A DNA stretch of 64,000 nucleotides from assembly GCA_029204225.1 (NCBI GenBank), contig CM055103.1:55029054-55093053 (forward strand), written 5' to 3'. The position numbers were made by a program, and so were the translations under genes. Within the stretch, counting starts at the first letter, position 1. Every line of letters starts with the position of its first letter. The notes under the pieces were generated by a model that saw only the letters and a program-made list of their open reading frames with translations, was not told where the DNA came from and did no database searches. Positions 13,556-24,236 of this stretch are shown here, in pieces. Origin of the DNA: Diphasiastrum complanatum. Taxonomy: Eukaryota > Streptophyta > Lycopodiopsida > Lycopodiales > Lycopodiaceae.

Positions 13556-13875
13556 ACCAAAGGGCCAACATAACAAAGGAGGGTAATTTTCAACCATATG
13601 GAGTCCACCCACAAAGTCTCAGAACATAAACATCATCATGCATAGCACAGACCAAATGCTATGACATGACCACTCACTTTGTCAATGCCCAAGAGTAAAA
13701 GAACATGCACAAACATATGTCCACGCTAGCATTCATACATTTGTACAAAGACCAATTTATTGAGTTTCTATAACACTAGCATTCATACATTTGTACAAAG
13801 AACAATGTATTGAGTTTCTATGAAATCTCCGAAGGTGAAGAGCAGACTCAATCACGATAAAGACTAGCACTAAAA
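13556..13875 (+). repeat. Duplicated segment, left copy (pairs with 54087-54350)
   Basis: It shares with 54087-54350, in the same orientation, ATAACAAAGGAG, CCCACAAAGTCT, CATCATGCATAGC, ATGCACAAACATATGTCCAC, ATTCATACATTTGTAC and GGCTAGCAC-like words in the same order. Each copy follows a LINE fragment, so it may be the 3' UTR of that LINE family. Otherwise it is a duplicated piece of the ancestral intron. Confidence 0.65.
13726..13825. repeat. 50-bp tandem duplication
   Basis: Two adjacent 50-bp copies, 13726-13775 and 13776-13825, start CTAGCATTCATACATTTG and contain TATTGAGTTTCTAT. They differ at a few bases. The paired copy at 54087-54350 has only one unit, so the duplication is local. 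Confidence 0.8.
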
Positions 13876-14209
13876 AGCAAAGCCAATCAAGTAGCATGAT
13901 AGCGATTCTAATTATGCAGATTATTCTTGGCACATTTCGTGTACTTATGCATAAAGCTAGATAGAGCATAGTTTAGGTATTATGCTTCCTCATGACGGAC
14001 CTAAAAGTGGTTTCCAGCAAACCGTAATAAGTTATAACACAAAGAGTATACTTCCTTACATCAAAAGCATGACTTTAAGTAGTCTTTATAAGACTATTTA
14101 TACGGATTCTTCACAGATTATGGAAGGGCGACCATAAAGCCCCTCTAAAGGATACAATAGCCAAGCAAGTCGCACAAAGCAACACAAGGGAATCGGATGG
14201 TGGACAAAC

Positions 14210-14674
14210 AGTTACGGACTACAGGATACAGGCCTACTGGGCTACTCTGCATATATTCCGCAGGCCTCTTTACATTTACTGTTGGTTATGTATATTTCTG
14301 GTTACGCATTTTATATTAGTCATGTACAGGCCCCAGAGCCTTTTTATATGCTTATGACCCGCACTGGGTCCTTTTTTATGACATTGACTGGCCTTGGGCC
14401 CTTATTATATGGTTATATGTGGAGTGGGGGCCCGTAGGAGGGCGCACTATTTTCCCTCCACATTTTGCCTCCCTTTACTTTTGAATTCCTATTTTAGGGT
14501 TCATTGGTAGGGTATATATAGGGGCATTTGTACACTCATTTTTCAGATTATTGATTGGTATTGCTTGGGCTCTTCGTGGGAGAACCTATTGTCTTGTCTA
14601 TTGCTTGTAGGGCTTTAGTCTATTGCTGTCTTTTATGCTTCATTGATTCAACACCTGAGATTTTGATCATAACT
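14210..14674 (+). repeat. 5' LTR of element A
   Basis: 465 bp, beginning AGTTACGGACTAC after the CAAAC duplication and ending GATCATAACT immediately before the PBS. GGTATATATAGGGGC near 14510 is a likely TATA box for the pol II promoter. Confidence 0.9.
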
Positions 14675-14686
14675 TGGTATCAGAGC
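14675..14686 (+). other. Primer binding site of element A (initiator Met tRNA)
   Basis: TGGTATCAGAGC directly abuts the 5' LTR, the usual plant PBS complementary to the 3' end of initiator-Met tRNA. Confidence 0.9.
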
Positions 14687-15353
14687 ACTTTCCTGATTGC
14701 TGAATTTCATATCTAATTTTCTGATTGGGTGCCCATTTTCCTTCTGATTTTTCTCTCTTTGCTGAGGGCTTTCGTCTCTTTGCTTCAGCAACATTCAGCA
14801 CAGTTTGGAGGAGGACCAACTCCCATCAGAGCATTTTCCTTGGCGGAGCTTTAGCAGATAGTTGGCGGAAGTACTTCCGCTAAATTTGGCAGCCGGAAAA
14901 AAAAAACTTTTTTTTTTTGGGCAGATTATTTCCGGCGCCCAAGTTCCAAATCCTTTTCCCTCTTTTTTTTTTTTTTGAATCCTCCAATTGATTCAGGGAA
15001 AGGATTCCCAGCCATCTTTTCAGCATTGATTGGAGGCTGTCCAGCGCCCTACTTCATCACATTTTTCAGCCATTGTTCCAGCAGAGTTTCAGCCATATTT
15101 CAGTTTTGATTGGAGGCTGTCCATCGCCCTATTTCATCACGTTTTCCACAGATTTCCAGCCATATTTTCAGCATTGATTGGAGGCTGTCCAGCGCCCACT
15201 TTCATTCTCCTTGTGGTCACATTTTCCAGCCAGCTCTTCGCACGCGCTTGGAGCTCTATCGAGAGGTATCTTTGCTGGTTTTTCCTTGCTTTCCACACCT
15301 TTTCTTGACATTTGTCATTTCCTTTCTTGCTCTTAGTGTCGTTTGTGTACCTA
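14687..15353 (+). other. Element A untranslated leader with internal tandem repeats
   Basis: A T-rich leader between PBS and gag. Three imperfect direct repeats start at 15021, 15101 and 15170, each with TGATTGGAGGCTGTCCA(G/T)CGCCC. No long open frame of retroviral character is present. Confidence 0.6.
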
Positions 15354-15465
15354 AAGCGTATTTGGGGTGACGACAAAAGTCCACCTCGCATACCGTCTTC
15401 CACTTATCTTGACGAAGTACGGCATGAATTCCGAGATCATCTTAGGGAAGCCATGAGTGATGTAC
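15354..15465 (+). pseudogene. Element A gag, first fragment (cut by element B)
   Basis: An open frame reads SPPRIPSSTYLDEVRHEFRD and on to LREAMSD before it is interrupted by the insertion of B at the TGTAC duplication. The frame resumes after B at 21487. The start codon is unclear: no convincing ATG precedes the conserved part in frame, and GTG occurs where a start would be expected. Confidence 0.55.
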
Positions 15466-15821
15466 TGTTACGAGCTCGTAACCAGTGCCGAACCCTAGAG
15501 AACACAGATAGGTCATATACCACAGTCAGGGTCGTGTCCAGCGTACATGACCAACAGGGCAAGACAGTGTGAGTAGTGTGCCCCAATACGGTCCATAGCC
15601 ATGGCGGGCCTAACACAGCCTAGGGACCCTATCAGCAGGATAGGGCCCCCAGTTGGGTCCCGACGTGCAGTCGGCCACGTCAGTGCCACGTGGCCGACAC
15701 TTGGCAGTAGCATGCTACCAGTCCTCACACTGGGCTAGGAGGGACTTACTCTATATCAGGGAGTAGGCAAGGTTGGGTGGATCAGTTAGTGTGCCCTACT
15801 GTGGTGTTAGGATCTATTACA
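15466..15821 (+). repeat. 5' LTR of element B
   Basis: 356 bp, TG...CA ends. CTATATCAGGGAG near 15751 resembles a TATA element. The same LTR, reverse-complemented, occurs at 35541-35897 as part of B2. Confidence 0.92.
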
Positions 15822-15822
15822 C

Positions 15823-15835
15823 TGGTATCAGAGCC
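15823..15835 (+). other. Primer binding site of element B
   Basis: TGGTATCAGAGCC lies one base after the LTR, complementary to initiator-Met tRNA. Confidence 0.9.
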
Positions 15836-16723
15836 ATCTCCATCTTTGGGAGCTAAGTAGCAGCAGTAGAGAAAGTCAGAAAGGTGTACAGATACTTGGA
15901 GATTTTCAGAAATTAGAAGAGCAGGGCCAGCGCTGTAGGGACAGCTTCCTACTGACCAAAAGTCTGTAGGAAAGTTTGCTTTCTAGATAGAAATTAGTCC
16001 AAATTTCTAGAGCAGGTCCAGCGCTGCAAATTCAGTCTTCATCTCTGATTTTTGCCATCAGATTCAGGGAGTCAGAGCGGATTTTTGAGGAGAAAGGGTG
16101 GTGCTGATCCATCGCTAAGGGATCAGAAATCTACCTCTGAAATTTTAGAGAAATCCAAGGAAATTTGAAGGGTTTTCAAACAAATTTTCTTAGCAGGGCC
16201 AGCGCTGGACAGGGAGGTGAAAAATTGGTTTTTCATCACTGTTTTTGAGGATTTTTCAGTAGTTTGAACATCAAACTAGATTGCCACAGACCAGCGACCT
16301 ACTGCCTAAGTTCAGATCAGAGATTCAAGCAAAGATTGGGCCTTAAATTTCAGAAAATTGGGCCAGCCAGAGGGCTGTCCAGCCAGCGAGGGCAGAGATA
16401 CAAAAAATTCCGGATTTTTTGTTGAAAAATTCCGGTTTTTACTCAGTTTGTTGGAGCCCCACACCTGAAATCAGATCAGTCAGCTACTCAACTCAAGAAC
16501 CAGGAAATTTGGCACCGTTTTGAAGCTTCAAACTGGCATTTTCCGGGACAGCAGGTCTGAAATCTTGGGGAAAAGAGCTGAAAGGGTTCCTCTTCGTAAT
16601 TTCTTTGGAAGTACAGTCCTCAGAAACAGCTAAGTCATCTTTCCTGTCCCTTGTACAATTGTAAATTAGTCTTTTAGACTTTTTTCCTTCAGAAGTTAAG
16701 GTAGCTCTCTTTCAATTCCGAAG
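15836..16723 (+). other. Element B untranslated leader
   Basis: An 888-bp leader between PBS and the gag ATG. It contains repeated GGCCAGCGCT / CCAGCG words and no long open frame. B2 carries a diverged version on the other strand (34640-35527). Confidence 0.7.
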
Positions 16724-17224
16724 ATGACCACTCCTCAAGGACCTGATCAACCCTCGGAGAGAGGCTTCGACGAACTTGAAACAGAAGCCTTGGCTTACAG
16801 AAAAGGGAAGGAACCAATGGAATTGGAAGAACAGGAACAGTTCGCCGAAGAACTTGACGAACTGGTTACCAAGGAGCAGTTTCTCCAGTTGGTAACAGAA
16901 GTGGATGAACTGAAGTTGGCATTAGCCAATTTCAAGTCCAGTGTGGACGACTCGTTCGCTGAACTCAAAAGCTTGATTTTGAGTTCCGCGAAAGGAAGCC
17001 TTCCCTCCACTTCTCAGTTGTCCCCTTCTCCACTTCCATCAGTTTCGGGCGAGACTTTGCGGTCTCCCCCCAGTGTCTTTAAAGATTTAAAGCCTCCTAC
17101 TTTTATTGGGGAAGAGAAGGATAGAAATGCAGATATTCTACAAACCTTCCTCAGCAAATGGAAGAACATTCATGCTCTTAAAAAGACCCCTGACCATTTG
17201 CAAGCAATTGAGGCAAGTGGGTAG
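16724..17224 (+). pseudogene. Element B gag N-terminal part, internally deleted
   Basis: The ATG at 16724 opens 166 codons: an acidic N-terminus, a predicted coiled-coil region (about residues 45-90, LVTKEQFLQLVTEVDELKLA), a Ser/Pro-rich stretch, and the start of the retrotransposon Gag domain (PPTFIGEEKD). The frame then ends in EASG-stop because a deletion joins the middle of the capsid-like domain to the region before the zinc knuckle. B2 keeps part of the missing piece (33850-34200, with KWWLNF and REFLPE-type motifs), so the deletion is specific to this copy. Confidence 0.75.
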
Positions 17225-17964
17225 GAAGAGGGCGAGACAACAGCCCCTTTCTGAGCAGCCTCCTCAGAAAAACTTTCAATTTAAAAAGAAATTTTTAAAA
17301 AGAAAGAAAGAAGATAAAGTTAAAAGTGAAGCTCCTCAGAAACGGCCTTCACTCATACAACCCTTAAAACCAGAAGATTTTGAGAAAGCCAAACAAGAAC
17401 GTTTGTGCTTTGTGTGTATGGGCAAGGGACACACAGTCAGACAGTGTCCCAAGGGGCCTTTCACTAAAAAAGATAAGAAAGATAAAAAACAAGTTCATCT
17501 TGTTCAGACTGTATGTTTCCCCAGTGACTCGGCAGCTTCCGAGATCAAAGTGTATCATGAAGATCATGAACACTGTTGCCAGCTGACCTCTGCAATGCTA
17601 GCGAGACCCTTCAGCTTTGGGCCGCATGACCTAGTACGTATGCATGGGAAAGTTGGTAACCAGTCAGTAAGAGTTATGGTTGATGATGGGGCAACCCATA
17701 ATTTCATCAACTACACCCTGGTTAAAAAGCTTAAACTACCAGAAGTACCTAGTCAGCATAGGTACATAGTTTCATTAGCTAAGGGTGAAGATTAAAAAAT
17801 ATGGGAAACTATGGTAAGTAAGTTAAATCTTGGTATTCAGGGGTACCAAGATGAAATAAACTTTCAGATAATGCACCTGGATCAAACAGACATTGTTCTC
17901 GGGAGAGATTGGCTCTACAGTTTAGGACACCCTCAGTTTTCAGCATAAAGGCCGAGAGATCCAG
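17225..17964 (+). pseudogene. Element B zinc knuckle and aspartic protease, frameshifted
   Basis: This frame continues the polyprotein after the gag deletion. After a Lys-rich segment comes a CCHC knuckle CFVCMGKGHTVRQC (17408-17449), then a protease active-site motif VMVDDGATHNFIN (about 17674-17712) where the family normally has D-S/T-G. The second residue has become Asp, which may impair catalysis. A TAA at 17793-17795 interrupts the frame. The downstream protease part [12 protein letters not shown] is still readable around 17893-17928 before another frame break leading to the pol frame at 17965. Confidence 0.75.
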
Positions 17965-20061
17965 TTGCATGGGGAGCATGATGTTCCCAGCAGCCCTATG
18001 GTCTGCAGTTCAGAGCTCTGTCAGCTAATCGGAGACGAAGACCATCAGGTATTCTTATGTGACTTTCAGTTTATTCCTGAAGTTTCTATTTCCAGTTCTA
18101 TTCAGCAGAAAATCAGTAAATTAAAAACATTATTGTCTAAATTTAAAAATGTTTTTCCTGAAGATTTGCCACATGGTTTACCACCTAGCAGAGAGGTAGA
18201 TCATGTAATAAACCTAGTACCAGGTACAGCACCTGTTTCTAAACCTCCGTATCGGGTCAGCCGAACAGAGGATGAAGAAATAACTAGGCAGTTACCAGAT
18301 TATCTTGGGAAAGGCCAAATTCAGACCAGTAGTTCACCATGGGCCTCACCAGTCCTATTGGTGAAAAAGAAAGAGGGGTCTATGCGTCTTTGCGTGGATT
18401 ACAGAGCCCTCAATAAAGTCACAATTAAGAATAAATACCCTATGCCTCGAGCAGACGAGTTGTTTGACCAACTCGACGGGGCTAAGTTTTTCAGCAAAAT
18501 AGACCTCAGATCGGGATATCATCAAGTCCGTATAAAATGGGAAGATGTCTCGAAAACAGCTTTTAGGACTCGTCACGGTCATTATGAGTTTAAGGTGATG
18601 CCATTTGGGCTCACAAATGCTCCAGCTACCTTTATGACCTTGATGAACAGTGTCCTCAGACCATACTTGGGTAAGTTTGTAGTCGTATTTTTAGATGACA
18701 TCCTCGTTTACAGCAAAACGAGGAAGGAGCATCTAAAACACATCAGAAAGGTGTTTCGACTGCTCAGAAAGCATAAGCTCTATGCTAAACAATCCAAGCG
18801 TGAATTCTTCGTTGAAGAAGTAGCATATTTGGGTCACATTATCTCTTCAGATGGGATTAAGATGGACCCAAATAAGGTTAAAGCCATACTCAATTGGATG
18901 AGACCTCAGAATATTTTGGAACTTCAGATCTTTCTTGGTTTGGCGGGATATTACAGACGATTTGTCAAGGAATATGCTCAGATAGCAGTTCCTATGACAA
19001 ATCTCCTTAAGGGGAAGGGAAAGGAGTTCATTTGGGAGTCCGCACAGCAGGAGAGCTTTGATGCTCTCAAAACAGCCTTAGCTACAGCACCAGTTTTAAA
19101 AGTCGTCGACCCCAATCAGCCATTTGTGGTCAAAACAGATGCTAGCGACTTTGCAGTAGGTGTTGTGCTAACTCAAGGTGGACGACCAGTTGCGTTCGAG
19201 AGTAAAAAACTCGAGCCAGCTCAGACTAGGTACAGTGCCTATGAAAAGGAACTCTTTTCTATAGTCCATGCCCTTAAGACTTGGAGGCATTATTTGTATG
19301 GTGCCAACTTTGAGGTCCTGACAGACCATGAGAGTCTCAGATACCTTTGCAATCAACCTGAGCTTAGAGGTCGGAAAGCTCGTTGGGCAGAGTTGATGCA
19401 AGAGTTTGACATGTCTATCAGATATAGACGTGGCAAATTCAATACAGTAGCAGATGCCCTTAGCAGAATGCCTATGATAAACGAGCTGAGTTTTACTCAG
19501 ATTCGTACTGAGTTACTCGAGTCCTTGAGAGGGAAATGCCAGCATGATGCATTCTTCTCTACTATCTGGAACTCAGTCTTGAACAGACAGTTACAGACTC
19601 CAGAACCAGTTCCCGGGGCTGGTGCCAATTCATCCAAGAATACGGCAGCTTCCATTGAGAATGATGATGAGTCTGAGTATACGTCGTCAGATGACGTTGA
19701 GGATTCTGAGCCTGTAGTACCCAAGCAAACCCCAGTGGTTGAGGGTCAGTTGACTCAAGGATTCAAATGGAAACAGTATTCCATTCAGGATGAGTACTTG
19801 CTCTATAGAGATAGAGTATGTGTCCCCAATTCAGAGGATTATAGGCAGCAGGTCCTATATGAATGTCATGACAATCCCAGCGCGGGACACCCAGGCATAC
19901 AAAAGACCTATGAGCTTCTTCGTAGGCAATTTTTCTGGCCCAGTATGAAAAAGGACGTCCACCAGTATGTAACCAGTTGCCAGAAATGTCAAGTAAATAA
20001 AGCAGAGTGTTTAAAGGCAGGAGGGTTGTTGCATCCCTTAGAAATACCAGCTGGTCAATGA
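17965..20061 (+). pseudogene. Element B pol: reverse transcriptase, RNase H, H2C2 finger
   Basis: A 698-codon open frame. The RT domain (about residues 130-310) has [20 protein letters not shown], the [12 protein letters not shown] box and catalytic FLDD (residues 242-245). RNase H (about 390-500) has [28 protein letters not shown] and ADALSRM. The integrase zinc finger (about 630-676) has [10 protein letters not shown] and CQKCQ. The frame ends with TGA at 20059-20061, where the family has a Trp just before the integrase core. That is one nonsense change; integrase continues 13 bases on in the same frame family. The ATG at 17965 is probably not a real start, because this is part of a gag-pol polyprotein. 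Confidence 0.9.
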
Positions 20062-20904
20062 GAGAGTATCTCCATGGATTTTATAGTAGGCCTGCCTAAA
20101 ACCCAAAAGGGTAATGACGCTATATGGGTCACAATTGACCGTCTAACCAAAATGGCTCATTTTATTCCGACCAAAACAACCGTTAGAGCTCCAAAGTTAG
20201 CGAGGTTGTTTGTAGACGGTCTATTTAAATTGTACGGTCTACCTTCCGGCATAGTCAACGACCAAGACAGTAAGTTTACTGGAAATTTTTGGAGGGCAGT
20301 ATTCCATCATCTCCATGCTAAACTTAATATGAGTACCATCGACCATCCACAGACGGACGGTCAAACAGAAAGGGTAAATCAAGTGCTGGAGGATATGCTT
20401 CGTGCATACGTCAGCAAGAAGCAGACTAATTGGGAGGAGTATCTCTCGATATTAGAGTTTGCTTATAACAGTACCAAACATTCAGCTACGAGATACAGCC
20501 CATTCATGTTGATGTACGGTTTTCAGCCACGCTCACCCACAGCTGTAGGGTTTAAACAAGAAAAAGTTGAAGCAGCCAGAAACTTTTTAGAGGACCTAAA
20601 CCAAATGATAGAACATGCTAAGTGTAGCATTAAGCAGTCCCAGGATCGAGCCAGGCATTATGCAGATCCACACAAACGGGATGTGCAGTTCTCCACTGGT
20701 GAGAAAGTCTACTTGAGAGTCCCAGTTGACTCTAAAACCCTCAAATCAGAAGTGTGTGCTAAGTTGTCTCCAAGGTATTGTGGTCCCTTTACCATCAGTA
20801 GGAGACTAGTCGAGGTCACCTATGAACTAGACTCCTACACAGCAGTAAGGTTTTCCAGTCTTTCATGTAAGTCAGTTACGAAAAGCCTTAACCAGATCAG
20901 ATAA
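20062..20904 (+). pseudogene. Element B integrase core
   Basis: After the TGA the reading resumes with ISMDFIVGLPKT. D-D-E integrase landmarks follow: LTKMAHFIPTKTTV, LYGLPSGIVNDQDSKFTGNF (second Asp region, with the usual D-R-D changed to D-Q-D), DHPQTDGQTERVNQVLEDML (Glu region) and AYNSTKHSATRYSPFMLMYG. The C-terminal part has the GPF/Y-like segment KLSPRYCGPFTI. It ends with TAA at 20902-20904. Confidence 0.85.
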
Positions 20905-20919
20905 TCTGGTAGGGGACCA

Positions 20920-21114
20920 TTGGATCCTCAACAACCTCCACATGAACCAGAGGAGATTCTTGATAGTAGAGAGACGCAAACTCGTCATACTCTATACCGA
21001 GAATATCTGGTTAAGTGGAATAATCAGCCTGTTGAGAATGCCACTTGGGAAAGAGGCAGTGTCCTTCGCAAGATTTTTCCAGACTTTGTCTTAGAGGACC
21101 AAGACGGTTCTTAA
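20920..21114 (+). pseudogene. Element B chromodomain tail
   Basis: Same frame as the integrase, after an in-frame stop. It reads LYREYLVKWNNQPVENATWE, a chromodomain core (YLVKW..ATWE), then a short C-terminus ending in TAA at 21112-21114. A chromodomain at the end of Ty3/gypsy integrase marks the chromovirus branch and is thought to guide integration to chromatin. The element's polypurine tract (AAGGGGGAGGGAG, about 21113-21125) follows at once. Confidence 0.85.
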
Positions 21115-21125
21115 GGGGGAGGGAG

Positions 21126-21481
21126 TGTTACGAGCTCCTAACCAGTGCCGAACCCTAGAGAACACAGATAGGTCAGATACCACAGTCAGGGTTGTGTCCA
21201 GCGTACATGACCAACAGGGCAAGACAGTGAGTAGTGTGCCCCAGCACGGTCCATAGCCATGGCGGGCCTAACACAGCCTAGGGACCCTGTCAGCAGGATA
21301 GGGCCCCCAGTTGGGTCCCGACGTGCAGTCGGCCACGTCAGTGCCACGTGGCCGACACTTGGCAGTAGCATGCTACCAGTCCTCACACTGGGCTAGGAGG
21401 GGCTTACTCTATATCAGGGAGTAGGCAAGGTTGGGTGGATCAGTTAGTGTTTGCCCTACTGTGGTGTTAGGATCTATTACA
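21126..21481 (+). repeat. 3' LTR of element B
   Basis: 356 bp, beginning TGTTACGAGCTCC right after the polypurine tract and ending CTATTACA before the TGTAC duplication. Confidence 0.92.
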
Positions 21482-21486
21482 TGTAC

Positions 21487-21841
21487 GCACTGATTTACAC
21501 CGGGAGTTACGAGAGATGTTCACTGCTCTTTCTGCGCAGATTGCTACACTATCATTACACTACAGTGTTTCTCCACTATCTCCACCTGTTCCCCCACAGC
21601 GTACATTTCCACCACCTGAGACTCCTTCATCTTCTGGTCCTTTGCCACGAGACTTTTAAGGATAAGGTTCAGCTTACTGTGTATTTTGGGTCATCCGATG
21701 GGAATGAACTCGAGAATTGGTATTCTAAGCTTGAGACCTACTTCCTTATGTTTCCTAAGACTGACATTCAGCGAATACATTTGGCTGCTTTACATTTGGA
21801 GGGCCGTGCTGCTACTTGGTGGTGCATGTTTCGCCAGACGG
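21487..21841 (+). pseudogene. Element A gag, middle fragment (between B and C)
   Basis: The gag frame of A resumes after B. It has a Pro-rich linker, then the Gag capsid-like domain LTVYFGSSDGNELENWYSKL, TDIQRIHLAALHLEGRA and ATWWCMF, a common pattern in gypsy Gag. It is cut by the insertion of C at the GACGG duplication (21837-21841) and continues at 26065. Confidence 0.7.
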
Positions 21842-22189
21842 TGTTGCGCCGGCGCCTCAAAGGGCGCTGGGACTTGAGCGGTTTCCCCAACACACGCTTA
21901 AGTCTAACATTCATCCATCCTGCACTTACGTAAAAGCCAACTCAGAAACGTAACAAGCTTAACCATTCAAACTTAAGAAAACTGGAATCCCAACCAACCC
22001 GAAAGCCAACTCAGAATCCATCCCCAAAAGGTAACCAAAGGCAAAGACAAGCCACACATGAAACCCAAGGCATAGTGGTCGCCAAACTGACCAATTGGCA
22101 TAGCGGCAAGCCCCATGTCGATGACAGGGACCCTTAGGCGCCAGCGACGCAAAAAGGTTGTAGTAAGAGTCCTTCCACTTGGACCAGTC
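21842..22189 (-). repeat. Element C LTR 3' portion, minus strand
   Basis: 348 bp that are the reverse complement of 22766-23113, so 21842-23113 is a large palindrome with a 576-bp spacer. The outer end is the LTR terminus (GGCGCCGGCGCAACA read on the minus strand). Confidence 0.85.
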
Positions 22190-23113
22190 TGTTGTAAAGC
22201 TGACTCGGGTGCGCCCAGCGTGCCCTGTAAGACTCAAAGGGGTGACACTCTCTAAGGTCCCAGAGCAAGTTAGAACGTCAAGGACTGAGCCTCCGACCTG
22301 TGGTGAGCCAGTCAAGTAGTCACAAGTCATGAGCTAGCTCTGGAGCTCGAGTCATGGCCTAGTCAGGAAAGCAAGTTGATTCGGCTGCTGGGACGGCTCC
22401 CGGGACCCATGTCCGGGAGCCAGATTGATTCTGCCAGGCTTGCCAGGCTTAATCAACAAAATAAAAACTAAGTCCTAAAAAAAAAAGCGTGCTTTACCAG
22501 AAAGCACTATGTTTCAAACCAGAGGGGGTGCGCCGAATCACAGCAGAACTATAGGGGGAGTCCGGCAGACAGAAACTTGGGCAACTCAACCAGCGCCAGG
22601 AATCCAGTCGCCAGGTCTCAGCTCCCTCTACCAACACGAGCCAGGCACAATGCCCAGCACGTGTTGGTGGCCCCGAGACCGGTCAGTCTATGTATGAATG
22701 TAACCTCTTCCAAATCTAATAAAGTTGATCCTTGGGGATGATTACCATTTCGGTTTTGCCTCCGGGACTGGTCCAAGTGGAAGGACCCTTACTACAACCT
22801 TTTTGCGTCGCTGGCGCCTAAGGGTCCCTGTCATCGACATGGGGCTTGCCGCTATGCCAATTGGTCAGTTTGGCGACCACTATGCCTTGGGTTTCATGTG
22901 TGGCTTGTCTTTGCCTTTGGTTACCTTTTGGGGATGGATTCTGAGTTGGCTTTCGGGTTGGTTGGGATTTTAGTTTTCTTAGGTCTGAATGGTTAAGCTT
23001 GTTACGTTTCTGAGTTGGCTTTTACGTAAGTGCAGGATGGATGAATGTTAGACTTAAGCGTGTGTTGGGGAAACCGCTCAAGTCCCAGCGCCCTTTGAGG
23101 CGCCGGCGCAACA
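22190..23113 (+). repeat. Element C full-length LTR, plus strand
   Basis: 924 bp from TGTTGTAAAGCTGACTC to GGCGCCGGCGCAACA, followed by TG and the PBS TGGTATCAGAGCC at 23116-23128. AATAAAGTTGATCC near 22719 could serve as a polyadenylation signal, and the LTR is GC-richer than its surroundings. Confidence 0.85.
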
Positions 23114-24236
23114 TGTGGTATCAGAGCCGACTAGCCGGTCAGCTACGCAAGTCTCACAGGGATGGCCACGTTTTGGGATTTGTCAGGACAACCGTTGCGC
23201 AAGGTGCTGCCCACAATGTAAGCATGGGTGCGTCCACGGTCGGGGTGGTCGGCAGAACGGGGGACTTGATGAGTCAAAGTGCTACCCTCGAGGTGTAGAT
23301 TGGCAACCAACTTACCAATCTCTCTGGGAGCCTGGAAGAATCGACTAACGTTCACAATCTTGAAGATGGATGCCTTCGACGCTATTTTGGGATTAAGCTG
23401 GTTTAACGAACATGTGGTGGCCTTCTTGGCAAAAGGGGTTAACCTTGTGTTATTATATAATGGCAGGAGACCTTGTGTCGTCAGAGCTGTGCCAGGGGAC
23501 CAACTAGAAAAGAACGACACAAATGAACCTGAGCCAACCATTCCTCCCAATCTCATTCACCTCTTTAACGAAGGACAGCCAACAGTGACAGACCAGCTGA
23601 CACGGGAACAAATGGAGCCAACATTGCCTATAGTCTCTACATCAAAGGTGAATTCACGTGCCGATGCAGAGCTCAAGGAGCTCACCTTGTGTGACCAAGC
23701 GAAAGCTCACTTCTTTAACGAAGGACATCCAACAGTGACAAACCAGCTGACGCGAAGTCAAATGGAGCCAACATTGCCTGCAGCTTCTACATCAGAGGTG
23801 AATCTAAGTGCCGATGCAGAGCTCAAGGAGCTCAACCTGGGCGACCAAACGAAATATCTAGAGTCCTAGGGGACTCATCCAGACGTGCGACGAAAACGAC
23901 ATATCTGAGGCTTAAGGGAGCCATAAGTACCTTTTTCTTTCATGTTAATAAAGTAAGCCGCATTTCTCATCGAGGAGTGAGCTTCAGTCTAATGTCTAAG
24001 TGCAGCAGCTTTACACAGGTTTTACGTAAGTGAACTAGATCCACACTTTTCCTGTGCTGGGTGCAAAACACAATATCATTACTTCTCTTTACAGTTGGTT
24101 TCCTTTGGCCGGTGAATCAAGCCCGTGCCCTTGTATATGTGACTAAAGTCTGGCCGGTGAATTAAGCCCGTGCCATGAGTCTTAGGTTCTAGTTTGGCCC
24201 TGATGAGGACATCAGCTTTCTCAAACGAGGGGAGGA
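23114..24236 (+). pseudogene. Element C interior: protease remnant with 150-bp repeats
   Basis: After the PBS (23116-23128) an open frame (23279-23869) contains FTILKMDAFDAILGLSWFN, which matches the C-terminal part of a gypsy aspartic protease ('xILGxxWL/F'). Two direct 150-bp repeats follow (23562-23711 and 23712-23861), each encoding FNEG(Q/H)PTVT(D/N)QLTR and EPTLP. No RT, RNase H or integrase follows. Instead there is a non-coding stretch and a polypurine tract (ACGAGGGGAGGA) before the next LTR at 24237. This is an element with a large internal deletion. Confidence 0.6.

Larger units (their letters stand above)
15466..21481 (+). mobile_element. Element B: chromovirus-type gypsy element in element A gag
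   Basis: Two 356-bp LTRs (15466-15821 and 21126-21481) begin TGTTACGAGCTC and end CTATTACA. TGTAC is duplicated on both sides (15461-15465 and 21482-21486). In between are a Met-tRNA PBS, gag, a CCHC knuckle, protease, RT, RNase H, an H2C2 finger, integrase and a chromodomain, in the Ty3/gypsy order. By eye the LTRs differ at about seven bases plus two small indels. A gag deletion, a frameshift near 17950 and an in-frame TGA before integrase leave it defective. Confidence 0.92.

Noticed and set aside
14675-14686. TGGTATCAGAGC stretches as tRNA gene fragments
   Set aside because: Each lies immediately inside an LTR and is a primer binding site. No tRNA cloverleaf surrounds any of them.
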